Assembly (NCBI RefSeq): GCF_013185915.1 | Contig: NZ_JAAZUH010000002.1 | Coordinates: forward strand, 372,001 to 436,000 | Direction: 5' to 3' | DNA from: Stenotrophomonas bentonitica | GTDB lineage: Bacteria; Pseudomonadota; Gammaproteobacteria; Xanthomonadales; Xanthomonadaceae | DNA length: 64,000 bases | Shown: positions 33,919 to 40,494 of the stretch, one piece after another | How the letters are laid out: each line of letters begins with the position of its first letter | Numbering within the stretch: position 1 is the first letter of the stretch | Program-made: the position numbers and the translations under genes | The notes under the pieces: generated by a model | Databases searched by the model: none | Seen by the model: only the letters and a program-made list of their open reading frames with translations | Told to the model about the DNA's origin: nothing

Positions 33919-33951
33919 AGCTTGACTCCAGCGGAAAATCGGAGCTAGCTA
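33919..33951. repeat. Hairpin repeat, copy 2 of 2
   Basis: AGCTTGACTCC...GGAGCTAGCTA, matching 30848-30880 in both arms but not in the loop, which is what a conserved hairpin would show. Confidence 0.6.
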
Positions 33952-33964
33952 CCACAGCGGGGGC

Positions 33965-33991
33965 TTGACAATGTTTCATGTTCTGGTTCTG
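33965..33991 (+). promoter_or_regulatory. Cassette-type promoter
   Basis: TTGACA 33965-33970 in the usual position; -10 and inverted repeat poor. Ribosome-binding site AGGAGG. Confidence 0.6.
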
Positions 33992-34019
33992 TGAATGGAT
34001 CAAATGAATAGGAGGAATT

Positions 34020-34541
34020 ATGGACTTGCTCAAAACTTTAGGACGTATCTATCAAGACGCTGACCAATCCACGAGCAACTTGATCGAACAGAACATTCAG
34101 TTTGCACAGGGGCAGCAAGAGGATCAAAACATTCGGCAGCATCGGGTCGAGGAGCGGCGGAAGCACCGCCGTTCGGCTCTCGATCTGGATGCGGTCCAGC
34201 GGTCCTACGACTTGGCAAGACAGATCGAAGAGCTTCAGAGCCAAGTACGCCGCTTGGAACATCGGTGTGAAGTGACACGTGATCTTGCAGCAGATCTGAT
34301 CTTGGATCGCTCAAGCATCATGAGTGCGATGAAATCACTGATTTCGAGCTGGAATGACCCAGTGCGTGAGGAACAGTTTCTTGCAAGCTTCGACACCGAG
34401 CGCCGCGAAGAAAAGGCGCGCATTGAGCAGGACGACGAGCGCCAAAACGCCGCCTATCATCGGGTGGATGAGGTTGTTAACAGTTGGTCCCTGCCAGACT
34501 CTATTCGCCGGAGACGCCCGCCTGGGCTAAAGAAGACATGA
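34020..34541 (+). CDS. Coiled-coil protein, unknown
   Basis: 173 aa, RBS AGGAGG. Highly charged and helical. Heptad-like stretch at about residues 57-90 (YDLARQIEELQSQVRRLEHR). The C-terminus is basic and Pro-rich (SIRRRRPPGLKKT), which loosely recalls the basic tails of the cassette proteins but does not end in Met. Probably cytoplasmic and oligomeric. No family recognised. Confidence 0.55.
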   Translation: MDLLKTLGRIYQDADQSTSNLIEQNIQFAQGQQEDQNIRQHRVEERRKHRRSALDLDAVQRSYDLARQIEELQSQVRRLEHRCEVTRDLAADLILDRSSIMSAMKSLISSWNDPVREEQFLASFDTERREEKARIEQDDERQNAAYHRVDEVVNSWSLPDSIRRRRPPGLKKT

Positions 34542-34542
34542 T

Positions 34543-34570
34543 AAAGAAGCCGCCACAGGGCGGCTTCTTT
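34543..34570 (+). terminator. Intrinsic terminator
   Basis: AAAGAAGCCGCC-acag-GGCGGCTTCTTTAT. Confidence 0.85.
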
Positions 34571-34610
34571 ATGTCGATGGATCTTCATTGGACAGTAGAA
34601 GGGAAATGGC

Positions 34611-34639
34611 TTGGCAATTGAAATTTGATCGGATATGAT
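34611..34639 (+). promoter_or_regulatory. Ordinary sigma-70-type promoter
   Basis: TTGGCA 34611-34616, 17 bases, TATGAT 34634-34639. A canonical layout, unlike the 15-base cassette promoters around it. Initiation would fall about 33 bases before the ATG. Confidence 0.7.
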
Positions 34640-34678
34640 CCAGTTGCCAATTGCGGCTCATTAGACAAAAGTCACCCA

Positions 34679-35119
34679 ATGAACGAGAAGACCTTTAGCT
34701 GGAAAGAAGCAGATGAGCTGGAAAAGAAGCTCGCCAAGGATCTTGCCGCGCTTGAAGAAAAGCAGGCTGCTGATCGTCAGCGCATTCAGGAAGCTCGCCG
34801 TGCTTCCGCTGGTGAAGTCCTTGAAGAAGCGTTGAACACTCTTGCCAATGTTGCCGAGTACCTGACCGACGGTCAGAAGGCCCAGGTCAGCAACTTCTTT
34901 GGCCCGGTGAAGAAGGGTGGCAAGTCGGCTGGTTCCAAGCCGCGCAACACCGTCCCCAAGGAACTGCGCGCCAACAACCGCTTCTTGCACGACGGCAAGA
35001 AGACCCCGTTCTACTACGGCGGCAAGGGGCCGAAGCCCGAAGCCCTCAAGAACTTTGAAAGCAGTGAAGCAGGTAAGAAGCTTCGTGAAGAAGGCAAGCC
35101 GACGTTCGGCGATCTGTAA
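34679..35119 (+). CDS. Putative H-NS-like nucleoid protein
   Basis: 146 aa. The N-terminal 60 residues are a charged coiled coil (ELEKKLAKDLAALEEKQAAD), then a basic linker (KKGGKSAGSKPRN). The short C-terminal domain TPFYYGGKGPKPEALKNF resembles in layout the W-G-R-G-x-x-P hook of H-NS relatives. Such proteins coat and silence foreign AT-rich DNA. The similarity is one of design, not proven homology. It has its own canonical promoter, and its codon use looks closer to a highly expressed gene than the neighbours'. Confidence 0.5.
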   Translation: MNEKTFSWKEADELEKKLAKDLAALEEKQAADRQRIQEARRASAGEVLEEALNTLANVAEYLTDGQKAQVSNFFGPVKKGGKSAGSKPRNTVPKELRANNRFLHDGKKTPFYYGGKGPKPEALKNFESSEAGKKLREEGKPTFGDL

Positions 35120-35142
35120 GTCCTGCTGCAATCGCATTGGTT

Positions 35143-35169
35143 AAGCCCGCTTCGGCGGGCTTTTTTTTG
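35143..35169 (+). terminator. Intrinsic terminator
   Basis: AAGCCCGC-ttcg-GCGGGCTTTTTTTTT. Confidence 0.92.
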
Positions 35170-35181
35170 TCCAGAAGTAGC

Positions 35182-35231
35182 TTGACAATATTGGCATCCA
35201 TGTTTGTGTAAGTACATCTATCACACAAACA
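35182..35231 (+). promoter_or_regulatory. Cassette-type promoter with perfect 9-bp inverted repeat
   Basis: TTGACA 35182-35187. Inverted repeat TGTTTGTGT (35201-35209)/ACACAAACA (35223-35231), loop 13, then GGGGG directly. Confidence 0.85.
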
Positions 35232-35240
35232 GGGGGCTGT

Positions 35241-35561
35241 ATGCTGACGTTCTATATCAATCACAACAATCAAATCTGCGACGAGTTCAACGCTTCTGTC
35301 AGCTTCAAATGGAACCAGACTGTCGCCAGCTACCACATCTTCAATGCGAGTGTCTGGACGGGTGAAACATGGGCGGATCAGCCCTACAAGGTGATTGCAA
35401 GCGATTGCAGTAGGGAAGCCGCCATCGACGCCTGGGAGCAACTTGAAACACGCTTGCTGGCGCTTGAGGACGAGGACGCGGAGTTTTGCGAGAACCCAAG
35501 CATCTACGAATTGTACGCGTTGGGAAGCGATCACTGGTCTAGTGAGCAGGTCAAATGGTGA
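35241..35561 (+). CDS. Small acidic protein, unknown
   Basis: 106 aa, ATG after AGGGGG. Acidic C-terminal half (WEQLETRLLALEDEDAEF). No signal peptide or membrane segment. Overlaps the start of the ankyrin gene at 35555 by 7 bases, so the two are translationally coupled and may interact. Function unknown. Confidence 0.65.
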   Translation: MLTFYINHNNQICDEFNASVSFKWNQTVASYHIFNASVWTGETWADQPYKVIASDCSREAAIDAWEQLETRLLALEDEDAEFCENPSIYELYALGSDHWSSEQVKW

Positions 35562-35959
35562 GCGGCGAACCCATGGTTCCTTGCGACATCTTTGGGGATA
35601 ACGAGTTGCACAAGGCAGTCATCTTGGATGACCAACAAACCATAGCAAGACTTGTGGAAGAGGGCTGGGACATCAATGTCGTCAATCCTCGCGGTGAGTC
35701 GCCACTTCACTTTGCCGTGTGGTGCGAAAGCCCTTTGATAAAGAAATCTGGTGCGGACGGTTCCACAATTAGTTTGCTTCTGAGATTGGGAGCGGACGCC
35801 GGTTTACGCACGGACTATGGAATGTCAGCTAAGGACATCGCCTTATTTACCGCACGACCGGATCTTGGCGAACTGATCGACATCGAAGGTCAACGGGTTC
35901 GTATATCCAGTGAGGTCGCAAGGGTAGGAGCTGATGTTCCACGATCAAGAAAAATCTAA
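35555..35959 (+). CDS. Short ankyrin protein with basic RKI tail
   Basis: 134 aa. Two to three ankyrin repeats (DNELHKAVILDDQQTIARLV, GESPLHFAVW, GMSAKDIALFTARPDLGELI). The end VPRSRKI is the Ile-ending variant of the shared tail, as in the 440 protein. Start ATG overlaps the previous gene. One of the few cassettes with a second gene in front. Confidence 0.75.
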   Translation: MVSGEPMVPCDIFGDNELHKAVILDDQQTIARLVEEGWDINVVNPRGESPLHFAVWCESPLIKKSGADGSTISLLLRLGADAGLRTDYGMSAKDIALFTARPDLGELIDIEGQRVRISSEVARVGADVPRSRKI

Positions 35960-35966
35960 AGCAATG

Positions 35967-35989
35967 AGCCCGCTTTCGCGGGCTTTTTT
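35967..35989 (+). terminator. Intrinsic terminator
   Basis: AGCCCGC-tttc-GCGGGCTTTTTTA. Confidence 0.9.
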
Positions 35990-35992
35990 ATT

Positions 35993-36060
35993 GGGATATT
36001 ATCCCACTCTCAAAGCGCCTTTGATTTTATTTTTTCGCTTCACAATAAAAGGTATTGACA
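35993..36060 (+). repeat. Upstream promoter repeat, copy 3 of 3 (diverged)
   Basis: Shares TTGGGATATTATCCCACTCT-like and CACAATAAAAGGTATTGACA ends with 22301-22367 and 29142-29209. The middle is different. Confidence 0.6.
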
Positions 36061-36098
36061 ATGTTGGACCTTGTGTTTAAGTGAAATAAGTACAAACA
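36055..36098 (+). promoter_or_regulatory. Cassette-type promoter with inverted repeat
   Basis: TTGACA 36055-36060, TTTAAG at 36076. TGTTT (36074)/AAACA (36094-36098), then TGGGGGT. Confidence 0.7.
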
Positions 36099-36114
36099 AA
36101 ACATGGGGGTAGTT

Positions 36115-36393
36115 ATGCAGAGCATCATTGATAAAGTTATCGAAAACGGATTTGTTGAATTGACCGAAGTTGCTCAACTGTGGAGCCGTGAGGGCATCGT
36201 TCGCGAAGCAATTGTGCGCGCCAAGTCCCGCTCGGATGAAGAGTTGTTCCGTGGATGGGAAGGCGACTTGTCCGCGTCGTTTTACTACACCTTCAACTGG
36301 ATGGACGCCTCGGAGATTGCCGACAGTGAGCTTGAAGAGCTTCTGACCAACGCCCAACGGATCAATACAGAAAGCGGGTGGGTGGCCCAATGA
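36115..36393 (+). CDS. Small acidic protein, unknown
   Basis: 92 aa, ATG 36115 behind GGGGGT. Helical and acidic, ends NTESGWVAQ. Overlaps the next gene by 4 bases (ATGA). No family recognised. Confidence 0.6.
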   Translation: MQSIIDKVIENGFVELTEVAQLWSREGIVREAIVRAKSRSDEELFRGWEGDLSASFYYTFNWMDASEIADSELEELLTNAQRINTESGWVAQ

Positions 36394-36593
36394 ATAAACT
36401 CAACGCGTACATCGTCGCCGTCATCGTGGTTGCACTCTTAATGAGCTTGGCGCTGTTCTCTGTCGCCGCAGCGTTCCCAGGACTGGGCGTTACTTTGGAT
36501 ATGTTCTATCCGGTTCTCACGTCGTTTCTTATTTGTGTGCCCGTACTTTTCATGGACTTTGAAATCACGCCACCCAATACGATCGCTCAATAA
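36390..36593 (+). CDS. Small two-helix membrane protein
   Basis: 67 aa. Two hydrophobic helices (about residues 7-30 and 38-57) and a short C-terminal tail. Start overlaps the previous stop, so co-translated with it. Function unknown. Confidence 0.6.
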   Translation: MNKLNAYIVAVIVVALLMSLALFSVAAAFPGLGVTLDMFYPVLTSFLICVPVLFMDFEITPPNTIAQ

Positions 36594-36614
36594 GTTTCTT
36601 CTGTTGTTTACATG

Positions 36615-36639
36615 GGGCCGATACGTCGGCCCTTTTTTT
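36615..36639 (+). terminator. Intrinsic terminator
   Basis: GGGCCGA-tacg-TCGGCCC followed by seven T. Confidence 0.9.
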
Positions 36640-36667
36640 GCGGATTAAAAAAATTCAACCAATATTC

Positions 36668-36694
36668 AAAACTGTCGGTTATCTCACAGTTTTT
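36668..36694 (+). terminator. Possible second terminator
   Basis: AAAACTGT (36668)/ACAGTTTT (36693) stem running into a short T-run, between the terminator at 36615 and the next promoter. Confidence 0.45.
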
Positions 36695-36717
36695 ACTCAA
36701 TGTCTCAATAAAAGGTA

Positions 36718-36752
36718 TTGACACCTTAATAATTTCTTTTACATTGAATGTA
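36718..36752 (+). promoter_or_regulatory. Promoter of the micro-gene operon
   Basis: TTGACA 36718-36723, 15 bases, TTACAT 36739. Inverted repeat TACAT-tga-ATGTA (36740-36752). Preceded by CTCAATAAAAGGTA as at 1757 and 48335. Confidence 0.65.
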
Positions 36753-36777
36753 CGGACAATAAATAAGGGGACACAAA

Positions 36778-36861
36778 ATGATTATCGCAACTTTAGCAAC
36801 CGCCGCCATTCTTCATGTGTCAATTTGCAATTTCATCAACCGAGTTTGCGAAACAATCTAA
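36778..36861 (+). CDS. Micro-protein 1 of the small-gene operon
   Basis: 27 aa (MIIATLATAAILHVSICNFI...). Starts right behind AAGGGGAC and the promoter, the normal place for a first gene. Hydrophobic, may be a membrane peptide or a leader peptide. Very short, so coding status is less sure than for those that follow. Confidence 0.45.
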   Translation: MIIATLATAAILHVSICNFINRVCETI

Positions 36862-36895
36862 CTTCAAAATCTCATTTAACTTTAAGGGGTAACTT

Positions 36896-37072
36896 ATGGA
36901 AAACATCTTCAACCAAACCACATTGAAAATCACCGCCGCCGCTTTGGTCGTTGTCCTGGCTGGATGGTTGCTGGTCACTGTCGTCACTGGGTTGTTCAAC
37001 TCAGCAACAAGTTCCACAAGCATGTACGACCGCGCCGACGCCGCTTTCCCCACAGCCGGCAAGATCCGCTGA
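36896..37072 (+). CDS. Micro-protein 2: single-helix membrane protein
   Basis: 58 aa. RBS AAGGGG. Residues 10-34 form one hydrophobic helix (LKITAAALVVVLAGWLLVTV). The C-terminal part is polar (SSTSMYDRADAAFPTAGKIR). Likely a bitopic inner-membrane protein. GC-rich third positions support coding. Confidence 0.6.
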   Translation: MENIFNQTTLKITAAALVVVLAGWLLVTVVTGLFNSATSSTSMYDRADAAFPTAGKIR

Positions 37073-37086
37073 CAGGAGAGCAAAGC

Positions 37087-37176
37087 ATGAAACACAACGA
37101 CATCCGCCTCACAACCAAGGTTAAACGCGAATTGCGCTTTATCAAAAAACTGAAAGATAAATCCAAACGCCGTTAA
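37087..37176 (+). CDS. Micro-protein 3: very basic peptide
   Basis: 29 aa, RBS CAGGAGAG, ending KKLKDKSKRR. Eleven of the residues are Lys or Arg. It could bind nucleic acid or a phosphorylated target. Not long enough to assign. Position and ribosome-binding site support translation. Confidence 0.5.
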   Translation: MKHNDIRLTTKVKRELRFIKKLKDKSKRR

Positions 37177-37207
37177 TTTCCCGCCCAACACCATCTCGGA
37201 GCCATAC

Positions 37208-37447
37208 ATGAATACATCAACCAAACTCTTCAACGCCATTGAAAACGCCAACTTAAAAAAGGTTCGTTCGATCGTCTTGACCACCATGATGAACCGCAGC
37301 ATCAACCGCCGCACCGGCCACCACGATGACTCAACGGGAACAACGATCTTCCAAATGTTCCGTGGCTGCTTGCCTCCGTTCGTTCAGATGTATATCAAAA
37401 CGGTTGACATGACCACTTACGAAAAACACACCGCCACTATCGGCTGA
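37208..37447 (+). CDS. Micro-protein 4, unknown
   Basis: 79 aa, ATG preceded by a modest CTCGGAG site. Basic (MMNRSINRRTGHHDD), with the start LFNAIENANLKKVRSIVL resembling the first helix pair of an ankyrin unit. No membrane segment. Function unknown. Confidence 0.6.
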   Translation: MNTSTKLFNAIENANLKKVRSIVLTTMMNRSINRRTGHHDDSTGTTIFQMFRGCLPPFVQMYIKTVDMTTYEKHTATIG

Positions 37448-37477
37448 TCCCCAATCCAAACGCTAAGGAGTTCCACT

Positions 37478-37657
37478 ATGAAATTACGCTATGAAAGAAA
37501 ATACGGTCGCAGTGCAATGACGTACTACATATTGCGTGCAGCGCTGTACGCAGCAATCGCCTTCAACGTATACGGTGTGTTTTACGTCTTCTGTGTCGAA
37601 GAGAATGACCCGATGATCTACGAAGCCCCCGTGTCCATACAGGAGCAAATGAAATGA
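37478..37657 (+). CDS. Micro-protein 5: single-helix membrane protein
   Basis: 59 aa, RBS AAGGAG. Basic N-terminus (MKLRYERKYGRS), then a helix rich in aromatic and small residues (YYILRAALYAAIAFNVYGVF) and an acidic end. Overlaps the next gene by 4 bases (ATGA). Missed by length filters but well placed. Confidence 0.6.
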   Translation: MKLRYERKYGRSAMTYYILRAALYAAIAFNVYGVFYVFCVEENDPMIYEAPVSIQEQMK

Positions 37658-37773
37658 AGACATCCGCACGCCAACGCTTGAAACGCTTTGAACGTCAAAC
37701 CCGTTTCCAAATGCACGCAGCACTGATGGTGTCCATCGCCGTCCTCTCTTTCGCTGCCGGCTTCAACTTCTGA
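37654..37773 (+). CDS. Micro-protein 6: basic peptide with membrane helix
   Basis: 39 aa. Basic N-terminal half (KTSARQRLKRFERQTRF) followed by one short hydrophobic helix (AALMVSIAVLSFAAGF). Start overlaps the stop of micro-protein 5. Last gene before the terminator at 37796. Confidence 0.55.
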   Translation: MKTSARQRLKRFERQTRFQMHAALMVSIAVLSFAAGFNF

Positions 37774-37795
37774 GACGCACACATGCACAGCCTAT

Positions 37796-37830
37796 AAAAA
37801 AGGACCGAATGATCGGTCCTTTTTCTTTTT
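37796..37830. terminator. Bidirectional terminator
   Basis: AAAAAAGGACCGA-atga-TCGGTCCTTTTT between convergent units; A-run on the left, T-run on the right. Confidence 0.88.
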
Positions 37831-37833
37831 GGA

Positions 37834-38853
37834 CTACGACAACTTGAGTTGCAGCTGCAGTTGTCGTTCCACCCGTTTGACCCGTTCGTCCCAATCTTCC
37901 AGTGGTTGGCCAGCCGCCACGCGCAAATCCAGCACCTGGGCGTGCTGTTCCATCCGTTCCAGGGTCTTGGCTTTCTTTGAGTTGTAGTGGCGCCGCGCGC
38001 GTACCGCGCCCGCGCTCATTGACAGTGTGTTCTTGATGTGCCAGGGCGCCGGTGCTTCACCGTACACGCGGCGTTTGAGATTGTCTTTCAGTGCGGCGTA
38101 GGAGCGGAACCAGTAGGAACGCCACTCACTGGTAGCATGCTCAGGGGTGATCGAAACGCGAACCTCACGGAGCCAACAGTTCTCTTCTGTCAGTGCCATC
38201 GTTGCTGCAAGCAGTCGATCGCGCGGCACGACGAACAGGTTCAAGCCGGCCTTGGCTGCCGGCATGTCATAGTCGCCATCGTTGCCCAGCCGCTGGGCTT
38301 TGAAGCCAAACACCAACAGCGAAGCCATCTCAGCAACGCGCTTGTTGGATCCACTGCGATCGGTCAGCCCGAAGACAACGTGTGTTGGCAGTACGGTGGC
38401 GAACACCGTTGTGCGTTCGTGGATCCATCGCCCTTGCACGTTCTTGCGCACAAGCTCGATGTCCGATTTGGGGGACAGCGGGGTGAGGTGGTTCCTCGCT
38501 CGCAGCAGCGCTGCATCGCGCATGGCCGTCAGCTTTGCATGCCACGTTGGGGTCAGCACCGTTTCATTGTCGGTCAGCGCCGACAGACAGTCGGCCGTTC
38601 CATATTTCTGGATGCACGGAATGCACGAGGGGATCCGGTTGTCGGCGGATGACTCCCCGCCCAGGTGCAACGGTATAGCGTGGGTGACGCCCCACGCATT
38701 CTTCTTTGAGCCGTTGAGTGGATCCCCACAGTACGCACACACGCCGCCGAACTTATCGAAGATGGTTGGCTTTTGATATTTGGGAATGTTCGTGCGCTGG
38801 CGCTTATTGAGGCCCAGCATGATCGAGATCATTTCGTCTTTTGGATTTGTCAT
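37834..38853 (-). CDS. HNH endonuclease-like protein
   Basis: 339 aa from ATG 38853, which fits the minus-strand promoter and AGGGGG; a start 33 bases earlier would lie in the leader. Residues 36-80 hold a zinc-finger type HNH core: CAYCGDPL, then VTHAIPLHLGGESSADNRIPSC and CIQKYG. HNH enzymes cut DNA. The remaining 250 residues are unassigned, with a basic helical C-terminus (RRHYNSKKAKTLERMEQHAQ). Could be a homing, restriction or recombination nuclease. Confidence 0.72.
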   Translation of the reverse strand: MTNPKDEMISIMLGLNKRQRTNIPKYQKPTIFDKFGGVCAYCGDPLNGSKKNAWGVTHAIPLHLGGESSADNRIPSCIPCIQKYGTADCLSALTDNETVLTPTWHAKLTAMRDAALLRARNHLTPLSPKSDIELVRKNVQGRWIHERTTVFATVLPTHVVFGLTDRSGSNKRVAEMASLLVFGFKAQRLGNDGDYDMPAAKAGLNLFVVPRDRLLAATMALTEENCWLREVRVSITPEHATSEWRSYWFRSYAALKDNLKRRVYGEAPAPWHIKNTLSMSAGAVRARRHYNSKKAKTLERMEQHAQVLDLRVAAGQPLEDWDERVKRVERQLQLQLKLS

Positions 38854-38867
38854 TGAGTCCCCCTTAA

Positions 38868-38909
38868 TTTGATTGTTTTCATCCAATCACACATATCTGT
38901 TTTGTCAAT
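38868..38909 (-). promoter_or_regulatory. Cassette-type promoter of the HNH gene
   Basis: TTGACA on the minus strand at 38909-38904. Inverted repeat TGATTG (38870-38875)/CAATCA (38885-38890), then AGGGGG before ATG 38853. Confidence 0.8.
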
Positions 38910-38916
38910 TTTCTCT

Positions 38917-38961
38917 TGACAAATGTGCAAGGTGTGGTGATGTAGGTTGAGTACAACTACA
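38917..38961 (+). promoter_or_regulatory. Cassette-type promoter, divergent partner
   Basis: TTGACA 38917-38922, only seven bases from the opposing -35. Inverted repeat TGTAGGTTG (38941-38949)/CAACTACA (38954-38961). RBS AAGGAG. Confidence 0.8.
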
Positions 38962-38973
38962 AAAAGGAGCTTT

Positions 38974-39561
38974 ATGAACTTTGAAGACGAAAATTATGTA
39001 AGGGTTATAAAGGCCGCTGGTGCCTTGTCGAAATCTTCTGGCGGCTCGGTTGAGTTGAAAGAATTTTTGGACTCTATTGAGAACATACCCGATCTGAACG
39101 TTCTCAATGATAAAGGAAACTCATTGATGCACATGGCAGCTTTTAACGGTCAAGAACTGGTTATGAGGGAACTGGCTGATGCAGGGGCAGACATCAATGT
39201 GAGGAACGAGCCGGACGGTTGGCCCCCGCTTCATTGCGCCATGTACAGTAATTCTTTTGGATGCATAAATGCGTTGGTGAGCATGGGGGCGGATGTCAAC
39301 GCCCAGGACGCAAAAGGCAACAACGCGTTGCATATCGCAGCCGCTTACAGCATTCCAAAAGTTGCTGAAATAATCTTAAATGCAGGTGCTGACGCCACAG
39401 CGCAAAACAAACATGGTCAAGTCCCAGCCGATTTAACTCAAGATGCTTTTACTTATGAAAAATTGAGCGAGGCTCTAAACGTTCAGACTGGGGAAAAAAT
39501 AATGAGTGAGGTGAAAGCATGCCTGGACATGGAGCCGGTTAGGGTGCGGCGAAAAATGTAA
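38974..39561 (+). CDS. Ankyrin-repeat protein with RRKM tail
   Basis: 195 aa, ATG 38974 behind AAGGAG. Three regular ankyrin repeats (GNSLMHMAAFNGQELVMREL, GWPPLHCAMYSNSFGCINAL, GNNALHIAAAYSIPKVAEII) with an N-terminal helical cap, then EKIMSEVKAC...VRVRRKM. Its promoter faces away from that of the HNH gene and nearly touches it, so the two may be co-regulated. Function: protein-binding scaffold, target unknown. Confidence 0.87.
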   Translation: MNFEDENYVRVIKAAGALSKSSGGSVELKEFLDSIENIPDLNVLNDKGNSLMHMAAFNGQELVMRELADAGADINVRNEPDGWPPLHCAMYSNSFGCINALVSMGADVNAQDAKGNNALHIAAAYSIPKVAEIILNAGADATAQNKHGQVPADLTQDAFTYEKLSEALNVQTGEKIMSEVKACLDMEPVRVRRKM

Positions 39562-39569
39562 TCCTTAAG

Positions 39570-39590
39570 AACCCGCTTCGGCGGGTTTTT
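39570..39590 (+). terminator. Intrinsic terminator
   Basis: AACCCGC-ttcg-GCGGGTTTTT. Confidence 0.88.
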
Positions 39591-39633
39591 GATTACAGTA
39601 GGATAGTTTGGTAGGCTGAGATTTAACTGCCTA
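39589..39633 (+). promoter_or_regulatory. Degenerate cassette-type promoter
   Basis: TTGATT at 39589 overlapping the terminator T-run. Inverted repeat TAGGC (39612-39616)/GCCTA (39629-39633). Weaker match than the others. Confidence 0.4.
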
Positions 39634-39677
39634 GGTACGGCAATGTGATTTATGGGGCTGGATGGTGGAGGTGTCCT

Positions 39678-40427
39678 TTGAAAGTAAATGCTTTTCAACT
39701 TATGGTTGAAAATAGGTTTGACGAACTTTTGACGAGTATTGATCGCGGCGAAGTCGATAATCTTAACGCTGATGGTAGTGTGCTTGGGCTAAAATTGATG
39801 CATTACGCAGTGAGCTATGATAAACCGCATCTAATAAGAGAGCTTGTTCGCCGTGGTGCTGATGTGAATTGCGTTGATCACGAAGGGAGGACACCCTTGG
39901 TGTCGGCACGGACAGTGGAAACAGTTAAGGCTCTACTTGAAGCTGGCGCAAACATTAACGCAATGGATCATTCTGGTCTTACGCCGATCTTCCATCTTTG
40001 GGGTGATGTCGAAACTGATGCGATTAAATTGCTTGTTCATGCGGGTGCGGATGTCAATGCGAGAAACAAAGACGGTGAAACGCTTCTAATGCATCACTTC
40101 ATTAGCGCAAGTGAGTGGTGCGCTAATGAAGTTAATCCAGTGGCGTCCCTAATCGCCCTTGGGGCTGACGTTAACGCAGTCAACAATTATGGTGACACTG
40201 TTTTACATATGGCTGCATACGGGGCAAATGATGTGGAGGTAATTAAAGTTCTGCTGAATGCTGGTGCCAATCCCTCTGCATTAAATGCCAAGGGGAAAAC
40301 CCCCGGTGATGTTGCAAACAGATCGGGCATCAAAGCGATTATTCAACGAGCAGTGCTAAACGCGGAGTTGCTTGCGTTATCTGAGAATTCAACGGACCGC
40401 ATCAAGCGTGGTGAAGGTGGGATCTGA
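39678..40427 (+). CDS. Ankyrin-repeat protein without the RRKM tail
   Basis: 249 aa from TTG 39678, chosen because GGAGG lies six bases before it; GTG 39645 is in frame but has no site. Five or six ankyrin repeats (GLKLMHYAVSYDKPHLIREL, GRTPLVSARTVETVKALLEA, GDTVLHMAAYGAND). The end TDRIKRGEGGI contains basic residues but not the RRM form. Likely the same functional class. Confidence 0.78.
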   Translation: MKVNAFQLMVENRFDELLTSIDRGEVDNLNADGSVLGLKLMHYAVSYDKPHLIRELVRRGADVNCVDHEGRTPLVSARTVETVKALLEAGANINAMDHSGLTPIFHLWGDVETDAIKLLVHAGADVNARNKDGETLLMHHFISASEWCANEVNPVASLIALGADVNAVNNYGDTVLHMAAYGANDVEVIKVLLNAGANPSALNAKGKTPGDVANRSGIKAIIQRAVLNAELLALSENSTDRIKRGEGGI

Positions 40428-40454
40428 CAACTAACAATTTTGGGGTTGCACGAT

Positions 40455-40480
40455 AGGCCGTCCAATGGACGGCCTTTTTT
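40455..40480 (+). terminator. Intrinsic terminator
   Basis: AGGCCGTC-caat-GGACGGCCTTTTTT. Confidence 0.9.
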
Positions 40481-40494
40481 ATGCCCGTTGAATT

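Noticed and set aside
22273..39590. Repeated AAGCCCGC/GCGGGCTT hairpins as attC sites or REP elements of a mobile cassette system
   Set aside because: Each is followed by a T-run in the direction of the gene before it and lacks attC boxes; they are intrinsic terminators. No integrase gene is visible.
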